A DNA stretch of 64,000 bases from the NCBI GenBank assembly GCA_964649745.1, contig CAZYQI010000002.1, positions 1 through 64,000 of the forward strand. The letters are read 5' to 3'. A program made the translations under genes and the position numbers. Below, piece after piece: positions 1 through 7,030 of the stretch. Source of the DNA: CAZEHS01 sp964649745 (GTDB taxonomy: Bacteria > Bacillota > Clostridia > Peptostreptococcales > Acidaminobacteraceae). The notes below the pieces were generated by a model. That model was given only the letters and a program-made list of their open reading frames with translations. It was not told the DNA's origin and made no database searches. How positions within the stretch are numbered: the first letter of the stretch is position 1; the number at the start of each line of letters is the position of its first letter.

Positions 1-67
1 CCTGTTTGCAAGGGGTTACAAGCTTTTTTTCTCTTCAAAGTGTCAAAGACGGGATAATATCACAATT

Positions 68-184
68 ATGAAGAGCGAGCAGAAAAAACTTCCGTGCGAC
101 GGTTACCATGCAACCGAGTTAATATGCAGATTTTACAACATGGATGGCACCCAGTTATGGAATGAAATAGGCAAATGCTTGTGA
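68..184 (+). CDS. possible 38-aa protein of unknown function
   Basis: Short open frame of 38 codons that starts with MKSEQKK and ends with EIGKCL. It contains two spaced cysteines and an aromatic-rich middle. The Shine-Dalgarno region upstream is weak, so translation is uncertain. It sits just left of an excisionase-like gene at the presumed end of an integrated element, where very small accessory genes are common. I do not recognise the family, and it could be a chance frame. Confidence 0.25.
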   Translation: MKSEQKKLPCDGYHATELICRFYNMDGTQLWNEIGKCL

Positions 185-318
185 CATTTTTCAAATTCTA
201 TAATTATTCAAATACATACAGAATGCATTTTAAACCTTTTGGATGTTTGTGTTGATATACTGAATTACCCGGAGACAATATCATCTGTGCGAGCATTATA
301 ATTAAATAGGGGGTAGGA

Positions 319-618
319 ATGGCAAGGACTAGAAAGATCACGAAGGGAAATGTTATAATCAAAATAGTTAAGGCGAAGGATTCACGAAATAAAGTGAAAG
401 CTGCAATTGCACCTGAACCTGCTTTTGTAGATACAATGATAGATCCTAGAACATTCGCTAGAATTTATGGCGCTGAGATGAATATGAAATACACAACGGC
501 ACTAAATCTGTACAAGAAAAATGGATTTCCATCAGTGCATATTGGAGATCGGTGGTACGCTGCAAAGTGCAATATCGAAGAATGGATTAAAAACTCTGCC
601 GGTAAAAGGATAAAATAG
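319..618 (+). CDS. small helix-turn-helix protein, excisionase-like
   Basis: A 99-aa basic protein. The first 35 residues are lysine/arginine-rich. Residues about 43-93 look like a winged helix-turn-helix of the excisionase/MerR-like type (an ARIYG helix, then a KKNGFP turn, a DRWYAA strand and an EEWIK helix). The GGGGG Shine-Dalgarno ends six bases before the ATG. It lies 180 bases before a tRNA-Pro 3' fragment and upstream of two identical 14-bp repeats, which is where a recombination directionality factor is expected. No integrase gene lies between it and the tRNA fragment, so the integrase is at the other end of the element or lost. It could instead be an ordinary small DNA-binding regulator of the element. 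Confidence 0.6.
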   Translation: MARTRKITKGNVIIKIVKAKDSRNKVKAAIAPEPAFVDTMIDPRTFARIYGAEMNMKYTTALNLYKKNGFPSVHIGDRWYAAKCNIEEWIKNSAGKRIK

Positions 619-668
619 ATAGAGCGTTTATCCCGCGCTGTCAAATACACATTGTATCAAAATACGAA

Positions 669-759
669 TTTCAAAATACCACTTTTACTACCACAAATAG
701 AATCAAACGGCGCGTTGTTGGGCGATATTCCCAGGACACAAAAGGTTTCAAAATACCAC
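669..759. repeat. pair of 14-bp direct repeats, candidate integrase arm sites
   Basis: The sequence TTTCAAAATACCAC occurs identically at 669-682 and 746-759, 77 bp apart and in the same orientation. They lie between the excisionase-like gene and the tRNA-Pro fragment. Tyrosine integrases commonly bind such arm-type direct repeats next to the attachment core. The role is inferred from position; the repeats themselves are directly visible. Confidence 0.5.
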
Positions 760-799
760 ATTCTAAGCAATTATGACACGTTCAAAACAGCGATTAGTC

Positions 800-847
800 T
801 GACTGGGGGTCAAGAGGCCGCAGGTTCAAATCCTGTCACTCCGACCA
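800..847 (+). other. 3' half of tRNA-Pro(GGG): attachment-site remnant
   Basis: The right half of a tRNA is intact. There is an anticodon loop CTGGGGG (803-809, anticodon GGG), anticodon stem 3' strand TCAAG, a five-base variable loop, and a T-arm of five pairs around TTCAAAT. The acceptor strand CACTCCG (837-843), discriminator A and encoded CCA follow. Upstream of the TGA that precedes the loop the sequence no longer matches: there is no D-arm and no 5' acceptor strand. This is the fragment left when an element integrates into the 3' end of a tRNA gene. The intact tRNA should lie to the left of the window. Confidence 0.8.
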
Positions 848-855
848 TAACGTAG

Positions 856-890
856 AAATCGCTGGAGTTTTATGATTCCAGCGATTTTTC
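856..890 (+). terminator. Rho-independent terminator after the tRNA fragment
   Basis: Perfect 11-bp inverted repeat (AAATCGCTGGA, 856-866, and its complement 877-887) with a 10-base loop and a following T tract. It directly follows the CCA of the tRNA remnant. Confidence 0.7.
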
Positions 891-1023
891 TATTTAGCTG
901 TTTTTGTCTTTTTACGTGAATTCAAGCGGCAGTGATATCAATTTTGAAGCATTGTCATGGGATTGACAGGCGCGAGGTATCTGGGGTAGTCTGTTTATAA
1001 GGCGTGTTTCTGGAGGTTTTGTT

Positions 1024-1317
1024 ATGGAAGAGAAGACATTCGAGATGATTGAAAAGCTATATAATCGCATGGAAGAACGCTTTGCTGCCATTGAAGAAAA
1101 AATGGCAACCAAAGATGATCTTTCAAAGGTTGAGCAGAATATGACCCGTATAGAACAGAATTTGGCCCGTATGGAAAACAAGTATGATACCAAGCTAAGC
1201 GCTGTTTTCGATGGACTAACCGCCAATACCGAGGCAATCGACAGCCTGAGGATGGAAATGAAGGCCTTGGAAATCAAGGTTGATGATCATGAAGTGAAAT
1301 TGAAAATAGTGAAGTAG
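1024..1317 (+). CDS. small coiled-coil protein of unknown function (paralogue 1)
   Basis: A 97-aa charged protein starting MEEKTFEMIEKLY. It is almost wholly helical, with heptad-like spacing (RMEERF, IEEKM, VEQNM, IEQNL, RMENK), and ends in HEVKLKIVK. A GGAGG lies eight bases before the ATG and a terminator follows at 1324-1350. A diverged paralogue sits at 9321-9608, and near-identical copies of the 3' half lie at 6299-6409 and 7104-7380. The pattern resembles small clostridial proteins with a C-terminal helical pair, but I know no assigned function. The duplications around it show that this locus recombines. Confidence 0.8.
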   Translation: MEEKTFEMIEKLYNRMEERFAAIEEKMATKDDLSKVEQNMTRIEQNLARMENKYDTKLSAVFDGLTANTEAIDSLRMEMKALEIKVDDHEVKLKIVK

Positions 1318-1323
1318 TTGGTG

Positions 1324-1350
1324 AGCCTCCAGGAATGGGGGCTTTTTTGT
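1324..1350 (+). terminator. terminator of the coiled-coil gene
   Basis: Stem AGCCTCC / GGGGGCT (one G-T pair) with a six-base loop and six T residues, seven bases after the stop codon. It is duplicated with the gene tail near 7260-7290. Confidence 0.75.
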
Positions 1351-1414
1351 GCATAGTTCTTAGATGTTAATCGGAGCAATTCTAAAGCAATTAAGCAACT
1401 CTGAGGGCAAATAA

Positions 1415-1725
1415 TTATAAAACACTTTGCTTAATTTCTTTAGCCCTTTGATTCTGCTTCACGTAGCACCGGATGATCCGTTTGATATCTTCCGGTGTTT
1501 TACGTTCCAGAGCCTTTGCATCATTCTCCAAAAAATCGCGGATCATCGCCTCGGAAAACTCTGCAGCTGCAGCCCGTTTCTGGTTGGTGATCTCGGCAGC
1601 AACCGTTTCTTTTCGAAGCTCCAGGTGTTCAATCAGGCTTTTCATCATGGGCGAATAAATAAAGCCCATCGGCGATAGCCTTCATGAACTCATGGGGCTT
1701 TTTTTCTATCTCCCGAGATTTTTAC
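1415..1725 (-). pseudogene. C-terminal remnant of a large serine recombinase, frameshifted
   Basis: Read on the minus strand from about 1725, one frame gives REIEKKPHEFMKAIADGLY. The next frame continues SPMMKSLIEHLELRKE and runs to a stop at 1415. The frames join if one copy of a tandem four-base repeat is removed (AATA AATA at 1654-1661 on the plus strand). The joined pattern (helix, AI.DGLYSP.MK, then a long coiled coil and a final domain with IRDFL and IKRIIRCYV) matches the C-terminal part of large serine recombinases. An in-frame TAA lies just upstream, so only this tail remains. An 84-codon open frame starting at 1669 survives, but it is probably not a working gene. Confidence 0.5.
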
Positions 1726-2010
1726 TAAGAGCACGGATATTTTGGTCCGAATTGTCATGCTTTGTGAAGGATTAGTGCATAATGGCATCCAGGACCCGCG
1801 GAATTGTCCAGTATAGGTGACTCCTGAAAACAATTATTAACGCAATTGAAACGGTCATTTTCAGGCCTGAAAAATTGCAAGCGAACTGTTAAACCATAAA
1901 AATATCCAATGAACTTTTTGTCCACTCGGTCGTCTTATTCCTGAATTCAATCAAAGAATGTTGCAAAATGTGATAAACACCGCACTAACCGAGTAAAGAG
2001 GAGGAAGAGT

Positions 2011-2235
2011 ATGTTTGACAACTACAGCGTAAGTGAAATTGTAAAAATGCTGCTGCCATTGATTCTACTTCAAGTGGGTTTAGGAATTTACTGCACTCTG
2101 TTGATCTGGAGAAAGGGCGTCAGGAATTTGAATAAGCCCCTATGGACGGCCATTGTGTTAGTTGTGAACATGATTGGCCCGATCGCCTATTTGTTATTAG
2201 GAAGGAAGAACTGGACAGATGATAACGATCAATGA
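2011..2235 (+). CDS. small membrane protein, PLDc_N domain (YxlE-like)
   Basis: A 74-aa protein with two hydrophobic helices (about 12-32 and 45-62) and the PLDc_N pattern: KPLWTAIVLVVNMIGPIAY, then LLGRK. In Bacillus subtilis a similar small protein (YxlE) belongs to the sigY operon and helps hold SigY in check. Here it is first in the operon and overlaps the ABC ATPase gene by 17 bases, suggesting translational coupling. The start has an excellent AGGAGGAAG site. The operon context supports a regulatory or transporter-accessory role; the exact function is inferred. Confidence 0.8.
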   Translation: MFDNYSVSEIVKMLLPLILLQVGLGIYCTLLIWRKGVRNLNKPLWTAIVLVVNMIGPIAYLLLGRKNWTDDNDQ

Positions 2236-3142
2236 GCTCTATAAAAATTATGGGAAATATGAGGTGCTTAAAGGGATCAACCTTGAGGTGGCAGCTGGGG
2301 AAATCTATGGCTTCATCGGCCATAACGGAGCCGGAAAATCCACAACCATGAGCATTTTGGTGGGGCTGATGGACTTTCAAGGGGGGCAGTGCTTCGTCAA
2401 TGGCAAACGCATGAGCAAAGGCCATGCAGCGCTGTTTCGCGAGGTGGGGTACCTACCGGAGGAACCTAAATTCTATCCCTATATGTCGGCTAAGGAGTAT
2501 TTAGATTTCCTTGGGAGCATGGGCGGCATGTCGCTGGCGGCCTGTAAAAAACGCTCTGCAGAGCTCCTGGAGCTCGTGCACCTTGAAAGTGCGTCCAAAC
2601 GCGCCATTGGCGGCTATTCCAGAGGGATGAGGCAAAGACTCGGCATGGCCACAGCGTTGTACCATGACCCTAAAACCCTGTTGCTGGACGAGCCTTCTTC
2701 AGCCCTGGACCCTGAAGGGAGAAAGGACGTGGTCGATATCATAGGCGCTCTTAAAAACCAAGGCAAAACCATTTTCTTATCGACCCATATCCTGGGTGAT
2801 GTAGAGAAGGTATGCGATCGCATTGGCATCCTTCATGGGGGCAAGATAGTGGTAGAAGGCAATTTGGACATGATTTTAGAGGCTTCGACAGAACCTGTTT
2901 ATGAAGTGGACTGGGAGTTTGGTCCAACGCCTGAGATGATCAACAGAATCAAACAGGCTGATTTTATTAAGGCCGTTGCTTTAGAAGGGGAAACCCTGGT
3001 GATCACTGTCGGTGATCCGTCGCGGGATGGGGAAAAGCTCCTGAGCCTGCTGGCGCCGTTAAGCACTGGCATTCGGCGGATACAAATGCGCAGGGCTACC
3101 CTTGAGGATATCTACTTGAAGGTGGTGAAGCAGGATGTATAG
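2219..3142 (+). CDS. ABC transporter ATP-binding protein (YxlF-like)
   Basis: A 307-aa nucleotide-binding subunit of an ABC-2 type exporter. Visible motifs are Walker A GHNGAGKST (about 36-44), a divergent signature YSRGMRQR (about 133-140), Walker B LLLDEPSSALD (about 155-165) and the switch histidine in LSTHIL. A roughly 80-residue C-terminal extension follows the ATPase core, as in BcrA/YxlF-type proteins. It overlaps the permease gene (3135) by eight bases, so the two are probably made together. The substrate cannot be read from sequence; relatives export peptides or confer self-protection. Confidence 0.93.
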   Translation: MITINELYKNYGKYEVLKGINLEVAAGEIYGFIGHNGAGKSTTMSILVGLMDFQGGQCFVNGKRMSKGHAALFREVGYLPEEPKFYPYMSAKEYLDFLGSMGGMSLAACKKRSAELLELVHLESASKRAIGGYSRGMRQRLGMATALYHDPKTLLLDEPSSALDPEGRKDVVDIIGALKNQGKTIFLSTHILGDVEKVCDRIGILHGGKIVVEGNLDMILEASTEPVYEVDWEFGPTPEMINRIKQADFIKAVALEGETLVITVGDPSRDGEKLLSLLAPLSTGIRRIQMRRATLEDIYLKVVKQDV

Positions 3143-3905
3143 CTTTAAAGCCTATTTAAAAAAGGAATGGCTGGAAGGGATCAGAACCCATAAATTTCTC
3201 ATTTTACTGATTGGCATCTTTTTCTTTTCGATTTCTGATCCTGTCATGATGAAGCTTTTACCCAGCCTTTTGAAGGGGAAGTTTGATGGCCTAGATTTAA
3301 GCGCCATTGCGGATTTGAGTCAAAAGGGCGCCATGATGTCCCATATGAAAAGCCTGTATCAAATCACGACCTTTGTCATTGCCATTGCTTTAATGGGTAT
3401 CGTGGCAGGAGAAAAAGCAGAAAAAACCTTGACCATACCTGTATCCATGGGCTGTCAACCGGGTGGTGTGATCCTGGCAAAATGGTTTGTTTACAGCCTG
3501 CTGTTATCAGGCGCGGTGGTGATTGGCATTGCATTTGCTTATTTTTATGCGGGCTTGTTATTTGCTTATGATTTCGCATCACTGGCAAGCGTCTTAAAAG
3601 CAGGGGTACTGTATGGGCTTTATTACAGTTTCTTAGTCAGTCTCCTGATTCTGCTTAGCACGCTGTTCAGTAAGCCCTTTATAACGGGCATTTCGACCTT
3701 GCTTGCAGCCTACGGCATGTCGGGCTTAGGGGCTTTCTTGCCAAAGCTGGCGCGCTATTTGCCCACACAACTGCTGACTGAAGCGAAAGCATTTAATCTG
3801 CTGCCCTCTGCGGATTTGACCGTTTCGATAATATGGACATGCGGCATGATCATCATATTTTTAACACTTGCAGCCCTTCGGCTCAAGTCAGAGGAATTGG
3901 TATAG
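3135..3905 (+). CDS. ABC-2 type transporter permease (YxlG-like)
   Basis: A 256-aa integral membrane protein with six predicted hydrophobic segments (about 23-40, 75-92, 111-136, 146-180, 186-208, 225-246). The large soluble loop near residues 40-75 is typical of ABC-2 permeases. The N-terminal MYSFKAYLKKEWLEG is the usual amphipathic entry helix. It overlaps the ATPase gene and is followed 15 bases later by the hydrolase gene. It is the membrane half of the exporter encoded with the SigY-like regulator. Confidence 0.9.
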   Translation: MYSFKAYLKKEWLEGIRTHKFLILLIGIFFFSISDPVMMKLLPSLLKGKFDGLDLSAIADLSQKGAMMSHMKSLYQITTFVIAIALMGIVAGEKAEKTLTIPVSMGCQPGGVILAKWFVYSLLLSGAVVIGIAFAYFYAGLLFAYDFASLASVLKAGVLYGLYYSFLVSLLILLSTLFSKPFITGISTLLAAYGMSGLGAFLPKLARYLPTQLLTEAKAFNLLPSADLTVSIIWTCGMIIIFLTLAALRLKSEELV

Positions 3906-3920
3906 ATAGGGGAATAAAAC

Positions 3921-4946
3921 ATGGACAAACAGCAAAAACAGATGGGGAACGACCATGCAGGCAATGGGCCGGCATCCTATTTCAAAAGAAGTCGCCCCTA
4001 TATCGTGCTGCTGGCGCTGGTGCTGGCAATGCTAGGGGGGACCTGGTGGGTGGACCATCTCCACGAGGTTAAAGTCAAATTATCTGATGGCACTCTTTAT
4101 GGAGAGCTTTTAAGACCTCAGAAGCCCCTTTGGAACTGTGTTATCATATTCACAGCTGGGTCTGGGCCAACCGACAGAGATGGTAATTCTGACATCTTAA
4201 CAGGTAAAAATGATTCTCTGAAGGCCCTGGCCTACGGCTTAACCGAGGCGGGCTATGCAACCTTTCGATACGATCAGCGCTCTGCTGGAAAAACGAGGCG
4301 CCACACCACCAAAGATTTAAATACCTTGACCTTTGAGGTTATGGTGGGGGATCTGGTTGAAGTAATCAAGACGATGAAGGAACACGAAAAATTTGATACT
4401 ATTATTCTTATAGGTCATAGCCAAGGTGCAATGGTCAGCACCCTTGCTGCTCAAATAGAGGAAGTGGATGGGGTTATCAATTTGTGCGGCGCTACACGAT
4501 CCATTGATGAAGTGCTGCTCTGGCAGCTGAAGCAGCAGAATCTCCCTGAATTTGATGAAATGCAAAAGGTCATCCAGAGCCTGAAGCAAGGGAATCATGT
4601 GACGGAAATGAGCAAGAACACGGCTAAAATCCTCGGCCCAGGTGTGCAGGACTTTTTAATCTCATGGATGGCTTATGATCCCTATACAGAAGACAAGAAA
4701 TTAACCATTCCCAGCCTATTTATTTTCGGCTCAGAGGATCTTCAAGTTCCCCCGGCAGAAAAGGAGTATTTAAGGGAACTGTCCGGACCGGATACCACCG
4801 TTGTTCTTTTGGGTATGAACCATGTATTGAAAAGGGTGAAAACGGGCGACAAAAGGGACAATCTTGCCAGCTATACGGATCCATCCTATGAGCTGGATCA
4901 GGAGCTCATTTCAGTAATTCTGGATTTTGCGGAGGGAGTGAATTAA
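3921..4946 (+). CDS. membrane-anchored alpha/beta hydrolase
   Basis: A 341-aa serine hydrolase-type protein. After a short charged N-terminus there is one membrane segment (about 26-44, PYIVLLALVLAML), placing the catalytic part outside. The nucleophile elbow is GHSQGAM (Ser about 167) and the catalytic His is probably in GMNHVLKR near residue 300. FGSEDLQVP around 271-279 supplies the acidic residue region. It resembles the alpha/beta hydrolase, prolyl-aminopeptidase-like and esterase proteins found beside peptide exporters. It lies between the exporter and the sigma-factor gene, an insertion relative to the Bacillus sigY operon. The substrate is unknown. Confidence 0.85.
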   Translation: MDKQQKQMGNDHAGNGPASYFKRSRPYIVLLALVLAMLGGTWWVDHLHEVKVKLSDGTLYGELLRPQKPLWNCVIIFTAGSGPTDRDGNSDILTGKNDSLKALAYGLTEAGYATFRYDQRSAGKTRRHTTKDLNTLTFEVMVGDLVEVIKTMKEHEKFDTIILIGHSQGAMVSTLAAQIEEVDGVINLCGATRSIDEVLLWQLKQQNLPEFDEMQKVIQSLKQGNHVTEMSKNTAKILGPGVQDFLISWMAYDPYTEDKKLTIPSLFIFGSEDLQVPPAEKEYLRELSGPDTTVVLLGMNHVLKRVKTGDKRDNLASYTDPSYELDQELISVILDFAEGVN

Positions 4947-4948
4947 AG

Positions 4949-5467
4949 TTGGAAGAGCAGGCAATCATAAAACAAGCGATGAACGGCAATCGAAAGGCCC
5001 TTGAAAGCCTGCTGACCGACAGCTACTCCTTTGTCTATGGCTACCTGCTGACGCTAAGTCGAGACGAGGAATTGGCCAAGGATATCACGCAGGAGGTCAT
5101 GGTCAAGGCCATAGTCAACATACACCGTTTTAGAGGGGACTCAAAGTTCTCCACGTGGCTGGTGTCCATGGCAGTGAATCGCTATAAAGATATGGTGAAG
5201 AAGAAAACGCCAGCTTTGACAGCGGAACTTGTGGCCGAATCGGCGGAGACGGCGGCTGTTAAAAAAGAAACTTCACTGCAGCTGAAGAGCGCTATAGACA
5301 AACTGCCTGATACGCATCGACAAGCATTTTTGCTCAAGTATTTCCAGGGGCTTACCTACGAAGAAATTGCCCACGTGCTTAAATGTCCTATTGGTACAGT
5401 AAGGTCCCGGCTCCATCACAGCCTGATTAAAATAAGAGAAGCCGTGGAAGGGAGGAAAATGACATGA
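4949..5467 (+). CDS. ECF-type RNA polymerase sigma factor (SigY-like)
   Basis: A 172-aa ECF sigma factor. Region 2 spans about 15-85 (FVYGYLLTLSRDEELAKDITQEVM, then FRGDSKFSTWLVSMAVNRYKD). Region 4 spans about 110-165 (LPDTHRQAFLLKYFQGLTYEEIA, then CPIGTVRSRLHHSL). The start is a TTG at 4949, 12 bases after a GGAGGGAG site, and no ATG gives the full region 2. It overlaps the anti-sigma gene in an ATGA junction. The gene set (ECF sigma, zinc anti-sigma, two small membrane proteins, ABC ATPase and permease) is that of the B. subtilis sigY operon, in a different order. Confidence 0.92.
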   Translation: MEEQAIIKQAMNGNRKALESLLTDSYSFVYGYLLTLSRDEELAKDITQEVMVKAIVNIHRFRGDSKFSTWLVSMAVNRYKDMVKKKTPALTAELVAESAETAAVKKETSLQLKSAIDKLPDTHRQAFLLKYFQGLTYEEIAHVLKCPIGTVRSRLHHSLIKIREAVEGRKMT

Positions 5468-5889
5468 TGGAGAAACCATGCGAACAACAGCAGAAGTTGT
5501 CCGATGTTTTTTATGGCGAGGCTGAAATGACAGATGCGCTGAGAAAGCATCTGGATCAATGTCAATCCTGCCAAATCCACTGGGAGAGTATCACGCAGAT
5601 GCAAAGCGCTCTGGAAGCAGAGCTTGATCAAATGACAGGGGATACTCAGCCCGATATGGCCTTGATTCGCAGCGCCTTTAGGCAGGCAGATCAACTGATT
5701 GAAAAAAGACAAAGCCAAAGCCAATTCAGGGTATTTGTGCTGATTGCATTAAGCATCATAGGTTTGATGACAAGTCTTATCATTACAGGCAACACCAATA
5801 TCCTGATCTATGAACAAATCATCGTCACCTGCCTGGCCATCGTCAGCATACCATTTGTCATACGCCATCGGCTCAAAAAGGGGTGGTAA
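5464..5889 (+). CDS. zinc-type anti-sigma factor (YxlC-like position)
   Basis: A 141-aa protein. Its N-terminus carries the anti-sigma HxxxCxxC signature (HLDQCQSC, about residues 28-35) preceded by a helix with a cysteine at position 6. Two membrane helices follow in the C-terminal half (about 88-108 and 115-132). The topology, with a cytoplasmic ZAS domain and membrane anchor, fits binding and holding the sigma factor encoded just upstream. The start codon overlaps the sigma stop codon, as is usual for sigma/anti-sigma pairs. Confidence 0.88.
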   Translation: MMEKPCEQQQKLSDVFYGEAEMTDALRKHLDQCQSCQIHWESITQMQSALEAELDQMTGDTQPDMALIRSAFRQADQLIEKRQSQSQFRVFVLIALSIIGLMTSLIITGNTNILIYEQIIVTCLAIVSIPFVIRHRLKKGW

Positions 5890-5890
5890 T

Positions 5891-6118
5891 ATGAGCTATA
5901 GTTCAACAAATGATTTATCGGTTATACCTTTGCCGCTGTGGTTCCTTATAGCTGCGATCCTATTCACCCAAAGCATCCTGATTTATAAGGACGCAGAAAA
6001 AAGAGGCGAAAACAAATGGCTGTGGGGTTTGTTCGGGCTTCTCAACTGTCCGACCAATGGTTTAATTTACTGGTTTGTGACCCGTAAGGTTTGGCAGAAG
6101 TTTATGAAAAAACAATAA
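5891..6118 (+). CDS. small membrane protein, YxlD-like anti-sigma component
   Basis: A 75-aa protein with two hydrophobic segments (about 15-33 and 44-62) joined by a charged loop DAEKRGENKWLWGL. That loop-then-GLFGLLNCP pattern is seen in small proteins of SigY-type operons and in PLDc_N-like membrane proteins. The start is the ATG at 5891, after AAGGGGTGG and one base past the anti-sigma stop. An upstream in-frame start inside the anti-sigma gene is rejected. It probably acts with the zinc anti-sigma factor; this is inferred from the operon. Confidence 0.75.
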   Translation: MSYSSTNDLSVIPLPLWFLIAAILFTQSILIYKDAEKRGENKWLWGLFGLLNCPTNGLIYWFVTRKVWQKFMKKQ

Positions 6119-6205
6119 GTATCGAATTGAATTTTAAACGCGAACCAGGTCGGTAATTGTATGAGATTACCAGTACGGTTATTTCAATAAAAGTTGATTA
6201 TTTGA

Positions 6206-6443
6206 GGGGAGACGAGCGGGGTCAGGCCTGACAAAGGGAGACGAGCGGGGTCAGGCCTGGAGACGAGCGGGGTCAGGCCTGACAAATGACAGTAAACACG
6301 TATGGAAAACAAGTATGATACCAAGTTAAGCGCTGTTTTCGATGGACTAACCGCCAATACCGAGGCAATCGACAGCCTGAGGATGGTAATGAAGGCCTTG
6401 GAAATTAAGAGGGAGACGAGCGGGGTCAGGCCTGACAAATGAC
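6206..6443. repeat. four REP-like palindromic repeats around a gene fragment
   Basis: A unit of about 33 bases built on GAGACGAGCGGGGTC and the perfect 12-bp palindrome GTCAGGCCTGAC occurs four times here (about 6206-6235, 6236-6259, 6260-6291, 6410-6443). A diverged fifth copy is at about 7068-7097. The full unit continues as AAATGACA.TAAAC. Palindromes of this kind, with GGGGTCAGG, belong to the REP-like elements mobilised by RAYT (Y1) transposases in many bacteria. No transposase gene is in the window. Two copies bracket a duplicated gene fragment. Confidence 0.75.
6299..6409 (+). pseudogene. fragment of the coiled-coil gene between REP-like repeats
   Basis: About 111 bases nearly identical to bases 1168-1279 of the coiled-coil gene at 1024. 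It begins at CGTATGGAAAAC and breaks off at the next REP-like repeat. It shares a C-to-T change (CAAGTTAAG) with the larger copy at 7104-7380, so these two copies are closer to each other than to the intact gene. It cannot be a working gene: there is no 5' half and no stop region. Confidence 0.85.
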
Positions 6444-6565
6444 ACTAAACCGGTAATCCGCCCGGCCTCCCATCCCCATCCATCCCGCCCAGATCCAGCT
6501 CCGTTCAGTCTGTCTGAGGCTGAAGGCCCCAGAATTCTTCCTCTAAAAGAGTGAGTAAGAATTCA

Positions 6566-6678
6566 AATGCAGGCACCGCCTGCATTGCGGAAGGTAATTC
6601 CGGAGATTTAGAAGCGACGAAATTGACAAGCGATTGAAATAGACAAGGCAGGAGGAACCCCATCTCCTGCCTTGTCTA
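6566..6678. repeat. two strong DNA or RNA hairpins
   Basis: A 9-bp perfect inverted repeat with a three-base loop (AATGCAGGC at 6566-6574, complement 6578-6586). It is followed by a 15-bp perfect inverted repeat with a nine-base loop (6640-6654 and 6664-6678; arms begin TAGACAAGGC). Neither is followed by a T tract, so they are not ordinary terminators. They lead directly into the repeated two-hairpin element at 6700. Confidence 0.6.
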
Positions 6679-6699
6679 TTCAGCGGGTACTCCCCTCTG

Positions 6700-6799
6700 T
6701 CAGTAACCGGGTCTGCATCATAGATGCAGGCCGGAACTGCCCTCAGGGACGAAGCGATCTGCACGATTCAGAAAGGCACTGAATCGGCAGTCTGCTTCA
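6700..6799 (+). repeat. two-hairpin element, copy A
   Basis: A 100-base unit repeated at 6930-7030. Hairpin 1 (about 6707-6735) has a seven-pair CTGCATC stem with an ATA loop and an outer CCGG region. Hairpin 2 (about 6751-6798) has an outer GAAGC/GCTTC stem, a 3x3 internal loop, CTGC/GCAG and an eight-pair tip stem CGATTCAG / CTGAATCG. Copy B differs in the tip stem at three pairs, all compensated. It is followed by an RHS-type coding remnant. It may be a non-autonomous IS200/IS605-type element or a structured RNA. Confidence 0.6.
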
Positions 6800-6800
6800 T

Positions 6801-6929
6801 GCCTTCAACCAACTCATCGCCACAAAAGGTGCTGGCGGCACCATCGAAAGCAGCTATAATGGAGAAGGGTACCGAACCGTCAAAGTATCCAACGGCACAG
6901 CTACTGGAAATAGTGGATGCTCCTTTCGG
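6801..6929 (+). pseudogene. RHS/YD-repeat protein remnant
   Basis: One frame from 6801 reads AFNQLIAT, then SSYNGEGYRTVKVSNGTATG, which is the typical YD-repeat/RHS pattern (YNGEGYR.VK..NG). There is no start, and the frame runs into the second two-hairpin element. A short continuation, GDKLVLETDRG, lies just beyond that element at about 7033-7066. The remnant is a decayed, interrupted piece of an RHS-family wall or toxin protein. Confidence 0.6.
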
Positions 6930-7030
6930 TCAGTAACCGGGTCTGCATCATAGATGCAGGCCGGAATTGCCCTTCAGGACGAAGCGACCTGCGCATTTCT
7001 GCAAAACAACAGAAATGGCAGTCTGCTTCA
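6930..7030 (+). repeat. two-hairpin element, copy B
   Basis: Second copy of the unit at 6700-6799. The first 37 bases and the last 15 bases are identical to copy A and the middle varies. The tip stem is CATTTCTG / CAGAAATG, against CGATTCAG / CTGAATCG in copy A, so pairing is kept while sequence changes. It sits between two pieces of RHS coding sequence, as if inserted. Confidence 0.6.

Noticed and set aside
777..847. Complete tRNA gene
   Set aside because: Only the 3' half from the anticodon loop is present. There is no D-arm and no 5' acceptor strand, so it cannot be a working tRNA here.
6724..6936. 70-codon plus-strand frame in the repeat region
   Set aside because: It runs through the two-hairpin element in a frame different from the RHS remnant and has no ribosome site.
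6700..7030. Known cyclic-di-GMP riboswitch or group I/II intron
   Set aside because: GGGACG resembles part of a cyclic-di-GMP-I sequence, but the conserved junction and pairing scheme are absent. Group I (P7) and group II (domain V) signatures are also missing.
6700..7030. Integron attC sites
   Set aside because: The hairpins lack the paired R and L core sites (GTT/AAC arms) with the spacing expected for attC, and no integrase is present.
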